Source of the DNA: Glaciimonas sp.
Lineage (GTDB): Bacteria > Pseudomonadota > Gammaproteobacteria > Burkholderiales > Burkholderiaceae_D
Reading direction: 5' to 3'
DNA length: 64,000 bases
NCBI GenBank assembly: GCA_012927625.1
Contig: JABBOV010000003.1
Span: 124,001 to 188,000, forward strand
The translations under genes were made by a program, and so were the position numbers. Each line of letters opens with the position of its first letter. Position 1 is the stretch's first letter. The notes under the pieces were generated by a model that searched no databases, had not been told where the DNA came from, and saw only the letters and a list, made by a program, of their open reading frames with translations. Of this stretch, positions 45,234 to 57,137 are shown piece after piece.

Positions 45234-45547
45234 GATTTTTACAGTTCTTCAAATAATGTTACGCATTGTCCGCCAAAGACACGGAAAATACGAAAAGACT
45301 TCGCCGCACACTGTACTTCATAAATACATAGGTGGGGTATCGCTATTTTCATGGCATTCTCCGCATATTTTTATTGGATTAATAAAATATACTCCATGTA
45401 AAACTGATATCCATCCAACATTTATTGCAGCATTGCAGCGGTTTCTCCGCATTTCGCTTAGTGCCGTATCAGCGCTATTTTTTCATGCTTTCACGTTGCG
45501 CCTGAACCAAGCCGACATCTATCAGGAAGGTCGGCGGCATTGCTCTT
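45234..45547. other. Intergenic region between rmd and gmd
   Basis: This 314-bp AT-rich gap interrupts the otherwise tight polysaccharide operon. No gene or clear RNA is visible. An internal promoter for the rmd half of the locus is plausible, but I cannot fix -35/-10 boxes. It includes CCGCATATTTTTATTGG (about 45361-45377), which resembles AT-rich motifs near 718 and 3192. Confidence 0.4.
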
Positions 45548-47873
<2,326 letters not shown>

Positions 47874-47874
<1 letters not shown>

Positions 47875-48674
47875 TACAGTTCATCCACAATTTCGGCCTG
47901 CAGCCTGGAAAAGGCGCGCATTGCCAGCAATACCAGAACCAGTGCCAACAGCGCCGGATACAGCAGACTGTGCCATGCCGGCAAATGCTGCTCCAGAAAA
48001 ATGTCGTGATAGGCATTGATGAGCGGCCACATGGGATTCCAGGCCAGAATGCGCGCCGCGAACGGCGGCAGGACGGTTGGCGCATAGACTATAGGCGTGA
48101 GCCAGAACCAGAACTGCACGATCACTGCCACAGACTGGCCGACATCGCGGAAAAACACATTGATCGTCGCCAGCAGAATGCCCAGGCCCAGAGTCAGTGC
48201 AATCTGAATCGCCAGCACCGGCAACACCGCAAAAATGATGGCACCGGGAAAGCTGTCAATGAGTCCCAGGAAGATCAGGAACAAACTTAAGATGATGCAG
48301 AAATGCAGCGCACTGGAGGCCGTCACAATGATGGGAAGGCACAATTTGGGAAACTGCACTTTCTTGAGCAAGTTGGCGTTTTCCACAAAAATATTGACGC
48401 AGCGACTCAGCATTTCGATAAAAAAAGTCCAGGTGAGAATACCCGAACACAAATAGATACCGTAGGCAAAGCGCGAAGTATGGCCAGGCATGGCCGACTT
48501 CATCAGCCCGGCGAACACCAGGGTGTAGACCAGAATCAATGACAGCGGATGCGCTACCACCCAGAACACGCCAAGCTGAGTGCCCTGATAGCGCGCCTGG
48601 AATTCGCGCTTGACGCTGCCGAGAATAAAATACCGATAGGCCCACAAGCTTCGCAGACTAGCAAAAAAAATCAA
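47874..48674 (-). CDS. wzm: Polysaccharide ABC exporter permease Wzm
   Basis: The 266-residue ABC-2 permease starts with a short cytosolic helix (L-W-A-Y-R-Y-F-I-L-G-S-V-K-R-E-F-Q-A-R-Y) and has six hydrophobic segments. The family motif Y-Q-G-T-Q-L-G-V-F-W is present. It forms the channel for undecaprenyl-linked polysaccharide export with Wzt. The start codon is TTG at 48674, behind GAGAGG; no suitable ATG is nearer. Its stop overlaps the wzt start by one base, showing coupled translation. Confidence 0.92.
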
Positions 48675-48683
48675 GTCAGCCTC

Positions 48684-50093
48684 TCAAACGCGACCGTAAT
48701 TATCCTGGAAACGCACAATATCGTCTTCCCCCAGATAGTCGCCGCTTTGGACCTCGATCATTACCAGATCCAGCAGACCGGGATTTTCCAGCCGGTGCTT
48801 GTGCCCTGCCGGAATATAGGTCGATTCATTGGTGTTGACCAGCAGTTCACGCTCACCGTTGACCACCTTGGCTATGCCGCTGACCACGATCCAGTGTTCG
48901 CTGCGATGATGGTGCATTTGCAGCGACAGCGAAGCGCCGGGCTTGACTTCGATGCGCTTGATCTTGAAGCCATTGCCTTCTTCCAGCACGACGTAAGCGC
49001 CCCACGGACGGTCTACCTTTTTATGCAGTTTGTAGCTATCGTGGTGCTTTTCCTTGAGCTGGCTGACGATTTTCTTGACATCCTGAACCCGGGAACGATC
49101 CACCACCAGCAAGGCGTCCGGGGTATCGATGATGATCAGGTCTTGCACGCCGACCGCGCTGACGATGCGATCGTTGCTTTGTATGTAGCAGTTATTGGTG
49201 TCGTACAGCACGGTTTCGCCGACAGTGCGGTTGCCATTCTCATCGGGAACCGACAATTCGCTGACCGCATCCCACGAGCCAATGTCGCTCCAGCCGATAT
49301 CGCAGGCCACCACCGCGATTTTTTTGGAGCGTTCCATAAGGGCGTAATCAATCGATATGTCCGGCGCCTGCGCGAAAGAATCGGCATCGAGTGTAATTTT
49401 GCCATTTTTCAGGCTATCTAACGTGTTGAGCGCCATGCAAGGATCGATCGCGCGCATCACTTCGGGCGCACACGCCTCCAGTTCGGCCAGCACCGCGCTG
49501 ACCTTGAAACAAAATATGCCCGCATTCCACAGATAATTGCCCGAAGCCAGGTACTGCCTGGCTTTCTCCAAGGTTGGCTTTTCAACGAAGCGACTGACCT
49601 TGTGGCCGTCGGCTTCGATGTAACCGTATGCAGTATCGGGGTGGTTCGGGGTAATACCGAAAGTGACTAATTGACCATCCTGCGCCAAATGCACGGCAGC
49701 TTCGACGGCGACGCCAAAAGCCACGGGGTCGGAAATCAAATGATCGGCTGAGAGCACTAGCATCAAGCTGTCGGGGCCTGCGGTTTGGGCCAGATACGTG
49801 GCCGCAGCAGCGATGGCGGGAGCCGTGTTGCGGCCAACAGGTTCCAGCAAAAAGGAGGTATGAAGCGAACTGTGGAGCTTGCTGTACTGTTCTTCGGTCT
49901 TGTAAAACAGGTCGCTGTTGGTGACGGTCAGTATCTGTTCGACATCGGGCAACGCCGCCGCACGCAAAAAAGTTTTTTGCAGCAGGCTTTCACCGTCGGC
50001 TAATGTCATGAAAGGCTTAGGGTGAAGCTCACGGGAAACAGGCCACAAACGCGACCCGGCACCGCCTGACAGGATTACAGGAAAAAGTTTCAT
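48684..50093 (-). CDS. manC: Mannose-1-phosphate guanylyltransferase / mannose-6-phosphate isomerase
   Basis: The 469-residue bifunctional enzyme starts V-I-L-S-G-G-A-G-S-R-L-W-P-V-S-R, the nucleotidyltransferase signature, with F-V-E-K-P in the sugar site. The C-terminal cupin domain (M-H-H-H-R-S-E-H-W) carries the type II isomerase activity. It makes GDP-mannose for gmd and the glycosyltransferases; homologues are WbpW and AlgA. It is the first gene of the minus-strand polysaccharide operon, with wzm starting 9 bp after its stop. The 291-bp region upstream (50094-50384) should contain the operon promoter; a hairpin-forming GCTTGCCAAATTGGCAGC on the minus strand lies near 50190-50207. Confidence 0.95.
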   Translation of the reverse strand: MKLFPVILSGGAGSRLWPVSRELHPKPFMTLADGESLLQKTFLRAAALPDVEQILTVTNSDLFYKTEEQYSKLHSSLHTSFLLEPVGRNTAPAIAAAATYLAQTAGPDSLMLVLSADHLISDPVAFGVAVEAAVHLAQDGQLVTFGITPNHPDTAYGYIEADGHKVSRFVEKPTLEKARQYLASGNYLWNAGIFCFKVSAVLAELEACAPEVMRAIDPCMALNTLDSLKNGKITLDADSFAQAPDISIDYALMERSKKIAVVACDIGWSDIGSWDAVSELSVPDENGNRTVGETVLYDTNNCYIQSNDRIVSAVGVQDLIIIDTPDALLVVDRSRVQDVKKIVSQLKEKHHDSYKLHKKVDRPWGAYVVLEEGNGFKIKRIEVKPGASLSLQMHHHRSEHWIVVSGIAKVVNGERELLVNTNESTYIPAGHKHRLENPGLLDLVMIEVQSGDYLGEDDIVRFQDNYGRV

Positions 50094-50384
50094 TCGATTA
50101 GAGATAAAGCATTTTTAAGATAAATGGGGGTAAGCAAAATTAGCGACACCTTGTATATCGGTCAGCGGCATTCCAATGCCTGCGTAGCATGGGCTGCCAA
50201 TTTGGCAAGCCGAAGGCTGATTCCCGGTCATTCGGTAAACAGCCAAATGCTGCATAGCACTAATATTCACGCGCGTCACTGACCCAAATCATGTGTTGCT
50301 TAGAGGTCATCGTGAAACCACTCCAGACCGCGATTATGCCAGAGAGTAAGGATCAGTCAAAACCAGGGGCTTTGACAAGCTTGA

Positions 50385-51611
50385 TTAGCGCAGGTTCTCT
50401 TGGTTTGCATTTGTGCGTTGCCGCACGGCTTGCGATGACTGCGCCAGCTGCGACGTTCCAGTCGCGTCGAACAGCGCCAGCAGCAGCTTTTTGACCGGCG
50501 CCGGCAGCGGTGCGTCGGCCAGTTGGCTCTGTGCATACCAGACGTGACTGTTCTGTCCCACCGCAGGCAGACGGCGCGCCAACCTGACGCGATACGGTGT
50601 GACCTGCAGCTTGAAGTGGGTAAAGCCGTGGGAAAATGACGGCAATGGCTGGCAAGATGCGATGCTGCCAAACGGCGCGACGATACGGGCCACCGATTGC
50701 GCAAATTGCGCCGGGTCAGGCATTTGCGCAAGATTCAGCGCAGTTTGTCCATCCACCTCGGGCAACGATAGCAGGCCGCCCCAGATTCCGTTGTCCGGGC
50801 GCAGTTGCAGCAGCACTTGGGCTGCGTCGGTAATGATCAGCATCGCGGTCTGTTTATGCGGCACTGCCGGCTTCGGTTTGCGCATCGGCAACAAGGCTAC
50901 CCGATCACTGGCATGCGCCACGCAGCGCGATATCAGAGGGCATCTGTCGCAGGCCGGTTTGCTGCGCGTGCATAACGTCGCCCCTAAGTCCATCAAGCCC
51001 TGAGTGTAAGCCTCGATTCCGTCTTGCGGCAGCAAGGCTTGTGCGCGCAGCCAAAGTGCGTCTTGCACCGGCTTGGCACTGGGATAGCCTTCGATCCCGA
51101 ACACACGTATCAGCACGCGCTTGACGTTGGCGTCCAGGATGGCGGCTCGCACGCCCTGCGAGAATGCGGCAATGGCAGCGGCGGTGGAGCGGCCGATACC
51201 GGGTAATTCAGCTAATAACTCCGGTGCAGCGGGGAAAACCCCGCCGTATTGCTCCACCACACGCTGCGCGCAGCGATGCAGATTGCGCGCGCGCGAATAG
51301 TAGCCGAGGCCGCTCCAGTGCGACATCACCGCTTCGGAAGGCGCTGCGGCAAGGGAAAATAAATCTGGGAAACGTGCCAGGAAGCGGCTGTAATACGGAA
51401 TAACTGCAGCGACCTGGGTCTGCTGCAACATGATTTCCGAAAGCCAGATGCGATACGCGTCGCGCGTGTTTTGCCACGGCAGCAAATGGCGGCCATGTTC
51501 TTGTTGCCATGCGATGACGCAGGCGGAAAAGCTCGGATCGACGCCATCAGCGATTTGCCATTGATCGGAACTGGCGCTGGCATCGGCGCCGGTCTTCGGG
51601 TATTTGCCCAA
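50385..51611 (-). CDS. mutY: A/G-specific adenine DNA glycosylase
   Basis: The 408-residue protein removes adenine mispaired with 8-oxoguanine. It has the helix-hairpin-helix L-P-G-I-G-R-S-T-A-A-A-I, the catalytic Glu in I-M-L-Q-Q-T-Q and Asp in D-A-N-V-K-R-V. The iron-sulfur cysteines are in C-T-R-S-K-P-A-C-D-R-C-P-L-I-S-R-C. A C-terminal NUDIX-like domain follows (W-G-G-L-L-S-L-P-E). The start is TTG at 51611 with GGAGG upstream, and it directly abuts the TAG of the dynamin gene. An N-terminal stretch of about 25 residues is longer than usual, so an internal start is possible. Confidence 0.92.
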   Translation of the reverse strand: MGKYPKTGADASASSDQWQIADGVDPSFSACVIAWQQEHGRHLLPWQNTRDAYRIWLSEIMLQQTQVAAVIPYYSRFLARFPDLFSLAAAPSEAVMSHWSGLGYYSRARNLHRCAQRVVEQYGGVFPAAPELLAELPGIGRSTAAAIAAFSQGVRAAILDANVKRVLIRVFGIEGYPSAKPVQDALWLRAQALLPQDGIEAYTQGLMDLGATLCTRSKPACDRCPLISRCVAHASDRVALLPMRKPKPAVPHKQTAMLIITDAAQVLLQLRPDNGIWGGLLSLPEVDGQTALNLAQMPDPAQFAQSVARIVAPFGSIASCQPLPSFSHGFTHFKLQVTPYRVRLARRLPAVGQNSHVWYAQSQLADAPLPAPVKKLLLALFDATGTSQLAQSSQAVRQRTNANQENLR

Positions 51612-53549
51612 CTATGCGGCCTCCAGCAACGGTACGCTGTCGGTCGCCAAGGCTGCTACCAGTGCGCGTTGCAATTGCAGCATGGTGTCTTTATGGGACT
51701 GCAAGTCAATCTGGAGTAGCTCGATGGCCTGGATTTTTTCTTCCAGCCCATCGGTCGCCAGATGAATGCGCTGAATCGATTGCCGGCGTTGTTTCAATTG
51801 GCTCTTGTGCTCGCGGATCTGGGCTTCGAGCGGCGCCATGATGACTTTCAGCCAAGCTTCGACGTCGCGGTTGGCCCGCAAAAAGCTGTGCTTGACGCGC
51901 GAGATGATCGAATCGAAAAATCTCTGCATCAGCACCACCTGCGGTGTGGTCATGATGGCGGTAGCGCCGAACTGCTTTTGATAGGCGGTCTCGATCAGAT
52001 CGATTTCGTTACAATATTTTTGTAGCGAAAATGGCATCGGCATCGATACCGCCAACCCGTGTTCAGTCGAGAATTTGCGGTACATGACCGTCATCATTTC
52101 GGTAATTTCCTCGGTCTTCTGCCCGGATAGCGCCAGATGGTATTTGGCCCGGTCAAAAAACGCGCGCACAGCCTGGCGCAAACCGATCGAGAAATTACTC
52201 TGCTGCATCGCGTCGCGCGCGTTCAGGATGTCTTCCTTGAGAATTCCCATGCCGAGGCTGGAAAACACTTCCATCGACAGGCGCGCAAAAACCGCACGCG
52301 TGCCCTGTAATTTCAGCAAGCTTTCATCGAATTCCGTTTTTTCGGCGTCAATGCGCTGCATCATGTGTTCGATGACCCGGCGATTCTTGCCGCGCAGGTT
52401 TTTAAGTTCCATCAGTTGCTCCATGACATTGCGAATGCGCGTCGACAACACTGTCAGGTGCTCCGCAGTCATCGACTCGATGTCAGCCGCCAACTGGGCC
52501 CGGATAATGTCTTTTTTAGCCGGAATCAACGCATTCGCCAACGCATCTTCCAGCGCCGGCAAACGGCTTCTTGCCAGCAATTCCGGGTCGCGATTGATTT
52601 TGCCAACCAAGCCTTTTTGCGCCGATACCGGAAAAACCTGCTTATTCGGCAATGCCAGCATGTGCGTAACGGTCTCGATCTGCCGCTCGATTTGTCGCTC
52701 CACCTCTTCGGGGCTGCGCAATTCATCCCACATGCTATCAATTTTGTTGAGCACCACCATGCGCCCGGGCCCGGAACCAATATGGTTGCGCCAGACCTCG
52801 ATGTCGCTCTTGGTAACACCGGTATCGGCAGCTAGCACAAACAACACCGCATGGGCGTTCGGGATCAGGTTCAGCGTCAGTTCAGGCTCGGTGCCGATCG
52901 CATTCAAGCCCGGCGTATCGATGATGATCAAGCCCTGCTTCAGCAACGGATGCGGGAAATTCACGATCGCGTGCCGCCATCGGGAAATTTCGACCAGACC
53001 CTGGGCATCAACCGTCATGCAGTCATCTGGATTAGCGGCGTCGAACAAGCCATACCGGGTCGCTTCCTCGACCGACACAAGCTTGGTCAGGCTGACTTGT
53101 TTGAAAGCTTCCAGCATCCCGTCTGAAGACGAAATATCCAGCGGCAGCACGGTCCAGACCTGGCCTTGCGCCTTGAAATCGCTGGTTGACAGAATTTCGG
53201 CCCGGGTTTCTATCGGCAGCAAACGGATCGACGGTGGAAAGGTTTCGTCGTACAGTAGCTCTGTCGGGCACATGGTGGTGCGGCCGGCCGCGGACGGTAT
53301 GATGCGCTGGCCATAATCGGCAAAGAAAATCGCATTGATCAACTCCGACTTGCCGCGCGAAAATTCGGCCACGAAGGCGATCGACAGCTTGTCATCAGCC
53401 AGTTTGCTCAACAACCGGGCGATGCGTTGCTCGTTTGCGGTATCCGACAATTGGGACTGCCCGATCCAAGTGCGGTAACGCCGCAGCGCCGTCGCCACGC
53501 CGGTGCGCCACTCGCTGTAAGCTTCGAATTTTCTTATCAGATCGCTCAT
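51612..53549 (-). CDS. Dynamin-family GTPase
   Basis: This 645-residue protein has a GTPase domain with G1 E-F-S-R-G-K-S-E, G3 I-I-D-T-P-G and G4 L-N-K-I-D, followed by long helical regions (about 330-645) as in bacterial dynamin-like proteins. These proteins bind and remodel membranes; the role of this subtype is not established. The P-loop reads F-S-R-G-K-S rather than the more usual F-N-x-G-K-S. It starts 48 bp after mutM and ends directly at the mutY start. It therefore shares a transcript with two GO-system repair genes, an order I associate with Oxalobacteraceae. Confidence 0.88.
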   Translation of the reverse strand: MSDLIRKFEAYSEWRTGVATALRRYRTWIGQSQLSDTANEQRIARLLSKLADDKLSIAFVAEFSRGKSELINAIFFADYGQRIIPSAAGRTTMCPTELLYDETFPPSIRLLPIETRAEILSTSDFKAQGQVWTVLPLDISSSDGMLEAFKQVSLTKLVSVEEATRYGLFDAANPDDCMTVDAQGLVEISRWRHAIVNFPHPLLKQGLIIIDTPGLNAIGTEPELTLNLIPNAHAVLFVLAADTGVTKSDIEVWRNHIGSGPGRMVVLNKIDSMWDELRSPEEVERQIERQIETVTHMLALPNKQVFPVSAQKGLVGKINRDPELLARSRLPALEDALANALIPAKKDIIRAQLAADIESMTAEHLTVLSTRIRNVMEQLMELKNLRGKNRRVIEHMMQRIDAEKTEFDESLLKLQGTRAVFARLSMEVFSSLGMGILKEDILNARDAMQQSNFSIGLRQAVRAFFDRAKYHLALSGQKTEEITEMMTVMYRKFSTEHGLAVSMPMPFSLQKYCNEIDLIETAYQKQFGATAIMTTPQVVLMQRFFDSIISRVKHSFLRANRDVEAWLKVIMAPLEAQIREHKSQLKQRRQSIQRIHLATDGLEEKIQAIELLQIDLQSHKDTMLQLQRALVAALATDSVPLLEAA

Positions 53550-53597
53550 GTTGCTCCAAACAAAACAATTGTATTGCGTTCAATCTAGCACTCGCGC

Positions 53598-54419
53598 TTA
53601 CTTTTGACAATTTACACAGTAAAACGTCGAACGCTGCCCCTGCCGGATCTGCCGGATCGCGGCGCCGCAGACCCGGCAAGCCGCACCGCGGCGATCATAA
53701 ACGCAATACGACTGCTGAAAATAGCCGCTTTGCCCGTCGGCACCGATAAAATCGCGCAAAGTGCTACCGCCCTGAGTAATTGCGGCGGCCAATATGACGC
53801 GGATCGCCTCTGCCAGCCTCTCGTAGCGGGCCAGGCCGATACGGTGGGCCGGCGTTTTCGGATTGATGCCGGCTCGAAACAGGCTTTCGGAAGCGTAGAT
53901 ATTGCCCACTCCCACCACAATGTCGCCGGCCAGCAACACTTGCTTGATCGCCGCACGCCGCAAGCGAGTCTGCCGGTACAAAAACTGGCCTGAAAAATCA
54001 GACCCAAAGGGTTCCACTCCCAAGCCGCGTAACAACAAGTGCTGTTCAACCGCGCCATCCTGGACCGGGTGCCACAATACCGCGCCAAAACGGCGCGGAT
54101 CGGTCAGGCGCAGCAACTGGCTGCCGACCTGCAGATCGAAATGGTCGTGTTTTTGCGGCGCACTGTCCAAGGGCAGAATGCGCAAATGGCCTGACATGCC
54201 CAAGTGGATAATCAGCGTGCCATGTGCGAAGCCGATCAACAGGTACTTGCCGCGGCGCCCTGTCAGGCCGATGGTGCGGCCGCACAGAAGAGCGGCCAGG
54301 TCGGCTGGGAAAGGCCAGCGCAAGCCGGCACGACGCAACACCACGCCAGTCACGATGTGCCCTTCCAGGTAAGGCGCAACACCGCGCCGGGTAACTTCAA
54401 CTTCTGGTAATTCTGGCAT
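53598..54419 (-). CDS. mutM: Formamidopyrimidine-DNA glycosylase
   Basis: The 273-residue enzyme excises 8-oxoguanine and ring-opened purines. It starts with [12 protein letters not shown], in which the Pro is the catalytic residue. It ends in the zinc finger C-R-V-C-G ... F-Y-C-V-N-C-Q. ATG at 54419 is fixed by the requirement for P-E-L-P-E at the N-terminus; the upstream 36 codons are not part of the protein. It is first in the mutM - dynamin - mutY series and diverges from the TPR lipoprotein gene across 124 bp. Confidence 0.97.
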   Translation of the reverse strand: MPELPEVEVTRRGVAPYLEGHIVTGVVLRRAGLRWPFPADLAALLCGRTIGLTGRRGKYLLIGFAHGTLIIHLGMSGHLRILPLDSAPQKHDHFDLQVGSQLLRLTDPRRFGAVLWHPVQDGAVEQHLLLRGLGVEPFGSDFSGQFLYRQTRLRRAAIKQVLLAGDIVVGVGNIYASESLFRAGINPKTPAHRIGLARYERLAEAIRVILAAAITQGGSTLRDFIGADGQSGYFQQSYCVYDRRGAACRVCGAAIRQIRQGQRSTFYCVNCQK

Positions 54420-54543
54420 GATGATCTCAATTTGAATAAGCACGCACAATACACAGGTTACGGTGACAATGCGCAACCCACCGGAATGCGGTTGAGCGTA
54501 AAATCGTCGCTCGCACTTCAGTCCCATTGCCAGGATTAATCAC

Positions 54544-56388
54544 TTGAAAAACACTATCGCCATTGCAAGTCTAGCGCTCATGCTGTCCGCATGCGCGACT
54601 GTGCAGCCTGAAGCCACCACCCTGCCGGAGCAGGCCGCAGCTAAAGTTGAGGCTAAAACTGAACCCGCGGTCGAACCGGCCGCTGACAGCTTGCCGCTTG
54701 ACCAGCCAGGCATGAGCGAGTCCGGTGCCGAGCCAGACCGGGCAAACAACCAAGACGCGCTACCGGCGGCCGTGCTGACGAATGAAATTCTGTTCAAGCT
54801 GATGGCTGCCGAAATTGCCTTCCAACGCGGCCAGTGGCAAGCTGCCTACATCACCACGCTGGGGGTAGCCCAGGAAACGCGCGATCCGCGCATCGCCCGA
54901 CGCGCGACAGAATTTGCGATGAGCATGAGCCAACCGGCCGAAGCCCTGTCGGCGATCCGGCTGTGGCGCGAACTAGCGCCGCACTCGGAAGAAGCGACCC
55001 AGTATTACCTCGGGTTGGTAATCTTGTCTGACCAACCGGCGCAAGCCCAGCCTCTGCTCGCAGAACGGCTCAAAGCAGCCAGCCCGCAGGAGCGCGGCGC
55101 ACTGATCATCCAGATCCAGCGCCTGCTGCTGCGCGCCAAAAACAAGGCAACTGCGTTCGACATGCTGGAGCAATTGTTAGCGCCTTACGCCAGCTTGCCG
55201 CAGACGCCGCTGGCACTGGCGCAAGCTGCGCTTGCCAAGGACGACCGGCAACGCGCGTTCAAGGAGGCCAGTAGCGCGCTCAAGGCCGAACCGGACTCTG
55301 AACTGGCAGCGCTGACGCTGGCACAGATGAGCGCCGACCAGAACGCCTCGGTTGCAGTGCTCACGCAGTTCCTGGATAGCCACCCGCAAGCGCGCGAAGT
55401 CCGCATGGCGTATGCGCGCATCCTGGTCGAGCAAAAGCAGTTCGAACTGGCGCGGGCGCAATTTGAAACCCTGCTCAAGGCGCAACCGCAGGACTTGGAC
55501 GCAATTTACGCACTGGGCATTCTGGGGGTGCAGGCACAAGATCTGGGTAGCGCCGAAAAATACCTCAGTAGCTACATTACAGCGCTGGAGAACATGCCGC
55601 ACGAGCAGCGCGATCCGACCCAGGCGCTGTTGATCCTGGCCCAGATCGCCGAAGACCGCAATGACAACACCGGCGCGCTGCGCTGGCTGGAAAAAATCGC
55701 GCCGGGCGAACTGCAGAACCCAGCTTATTTCAGCGCGTTGTTGAAACGGGCGCAACTGATCGCCAAACAAGGCGACTTGCCGGCGGCGCAAAATTTGCTG
55801 AAAAATTACGTCGGCGAGACCCCCCAGCAGCAGGCACAGATCGTCTTGGCGCAAGCACTGATCCTGCGCGAAGCAGGTCTGGATCACGCTGCATACTCGG
55901 CTCTGGAAACCGGCCTGAAACGTTTCCCAGACAATACCGAGCTGCTGTACGACACCGCGATGGCCGCTGAAAAACAACAGCAATACAAGCAGATGGAAGC
56001 TGCGCTGCGCCGCGTCATCAAACTCGAACCCAAAAAGCAGCACGCCTACAATGCGCTCGGCTACTCGCTGGCAGAGCGCAATCTGCGTCTGCCGGAAGCC
56101 CGCAAACTGATCGCCCGGGCACTGGAACTGGCGCCGGAAGATCCGTTCATCATGGACAGCATGGGCTGGGTCGAATTCCGGCTAGGCAACTTCAAGCAAG
56201 CCGAAGCCCTGTTGCGCCGCTCCTACGCGTTGCGACCGGACGTTGAAATCGGCACCCATCTGGGCGAAGTGCTATGGGTAAGCGGCAAAAAAGACGAAGC
56301 GCAGCAATTGTGGCGTGCCGCACTTGCCAAGGAGCCGGGTAATGCGACACTGAAAAGCACCCTGGACAGGCTCAAAGCAACGCTTTAG
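54544..56388 (+). CDS. TPR-repeat lipoprotein
   Basis: The 614-residue protein has a lipoprotein signal (L-A-L-M-L-S-A-C-A-T) with Cys17 as lipidation site. An acidic and Pro-rich linker follows, then about twelve tetratricopeptide-type helical pairs (for example H-A-Y-N-A-L-G-Y-S-L-A-E). Such proteins are scaffolds at the outer membrane; the exact partner is unknown. The start is TTG at 54544 with AGGA 8 bp before it. It stands directly upstream of lolB, the receptor for lipoprotein insertion, an order conserved in many Burkholderiales. Confidence 0.88.
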   Translation: MKNTIAIASLALMLSACATVQPEATTLPEQAAAKVEAKTEPAVEPAADSLPLDQPGMSESGAEPDRANNQDALPAAVLTNEILFKLMAAEIAFQRGQWQAAYITTLGVAQETRDPRIARRATEFAMSMSQPAEALSAIRLWRELAPHSEEATQYYLGLVILSDQPAQAQPLLAERLKAASPQERGALIIQIQRLLLRAKNKATAFDMLEQLLAPYASLPQTPLALAQAALAKDDRQRAFKEASSALKAEPDSELAALTLAQMSADQNASVAVLTQFLDSHPQAREVRMAYARILVEQKQFELARAQFETLLKAQPQDLDAIYALGILGVQAQDLGSAEKYLSSYITALENMPHEQRDPTQALLILAQIAEDRNDNTGALRWLEKIAPGELQNPAYFSALLKRAQLIAKQGDLPAAQNLLKNYVGETPQQQAQIVLAQALILREAGLDHAAYSALETGLKRFPDNTELLYDTAMAAEKQQQYKQMEAALRRVIKLEPKKQHAYNALGYSLAERNLRLPEARKLIARALELAPEDPFIMDSMGWVEFRLGNFKQAEALLRRSYALRPDVEIGTHLGEVLWVSGKKDEAQQLWRAALAKEPGNATLKSTLDRLKATL

Positions 56389-56495
56389 GACATATTTCGC
56401 GGCAGAAACATACTGTATGTGGTAATTATTCAAAGCGCCCTGAAATTATGCGGGGAATACACTATTTATTGCCATACTCCCATTAATATTCCACT

Positions 56496-57137
56496 ATGCT
56501 GAAAAAACCCAGAAGCGCGGCGCGGTACACTGCGCTGGCCGGCGTACTGGCACTGCTACTGGCCGGCTGCGCCAGTGTGCCCAGTTTGCCGGGCAACTCC
56601 TTCGACACCGCCGACTCTGCCGTGCAGAACTATCACGCCGCCATTGAGCTCGCCGGCCGGCTCTCGGTACGCTACCAGCGCAATGGGCAGGACGAAGCCC
56701 TGCATGGCAGTTTCTCGTGGTCGCAAAATGCCACACGCACCTTTATCACGCTGAGCTCGCCGCTCGGGCAAACCCTCGCAACCATAGAATTGACAGCGCA
56801 AGGTGCCACCCTGATCCAGCCCGACCAAGCCCCACGCAGCGCCGTCGACGCCGATGCGCTGGTCGCTGACGCGCTCGGCTGGCCGCTGCCGGTGGCCAGC
56901 CTGGGCAACTGGCTACAAGGCTATACGCTCGATGCGCAGGGCCGACAGATCGCCGCTGCAGGCACACAAGGCACTATCCGCACGCCGGACGACTGGCAGA
57001 TCGATTACCCGGCCTGGCAGGAAAGCGACCGCGGGCCTGCCCACCCGAAACGCATCGACCTTGCGCGCCACACGGCCCAAGCCGGTGAGATCGCGATTCG
57101 CATCGTCATCGATAGCTGGCAGCCGCTACGGCGATGA
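56496..57137 (+). CDS. lolB: Outer-membrane lipoprotein receptor LolB
   Basis: The 213-residue protein has a lipobox L-L-A-G-C-A-S (Cys near 26) and the LolB fold sequence: A-G-R-L-S-V-R-Y, G-S-F-S-W-S-Q, I-T-L-S-S-P-L-G-Q-T-L-A. A W-L-Q-G-Y segment and the final I-R-I-V-I-D-S-W follow. LolB takes lipoproteins from LolA and places them in the outer membrane. Its stop overlaps the ispE start (ATGA), so the two are translationally coupled. Confidence 0.93.
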   Translation: MLKKPRSAARYTALAGVLALLLAGCASVPSLPGNSFDTADSAVQNYHAAIELAGRLSVRYQRNGQDEALHGSFSWSQNATRTFITLSSPLGQTLATIELTAQGATLIQPDQAPRSAVDADALVADALGWPLPVASLGNWLQGYTLDAQGRQIAAAGTQGTIRTPDDWQIDYPAWQESDRGPAHPKRIDLARHTAQAGEIAIRIVIDSWQPLRR

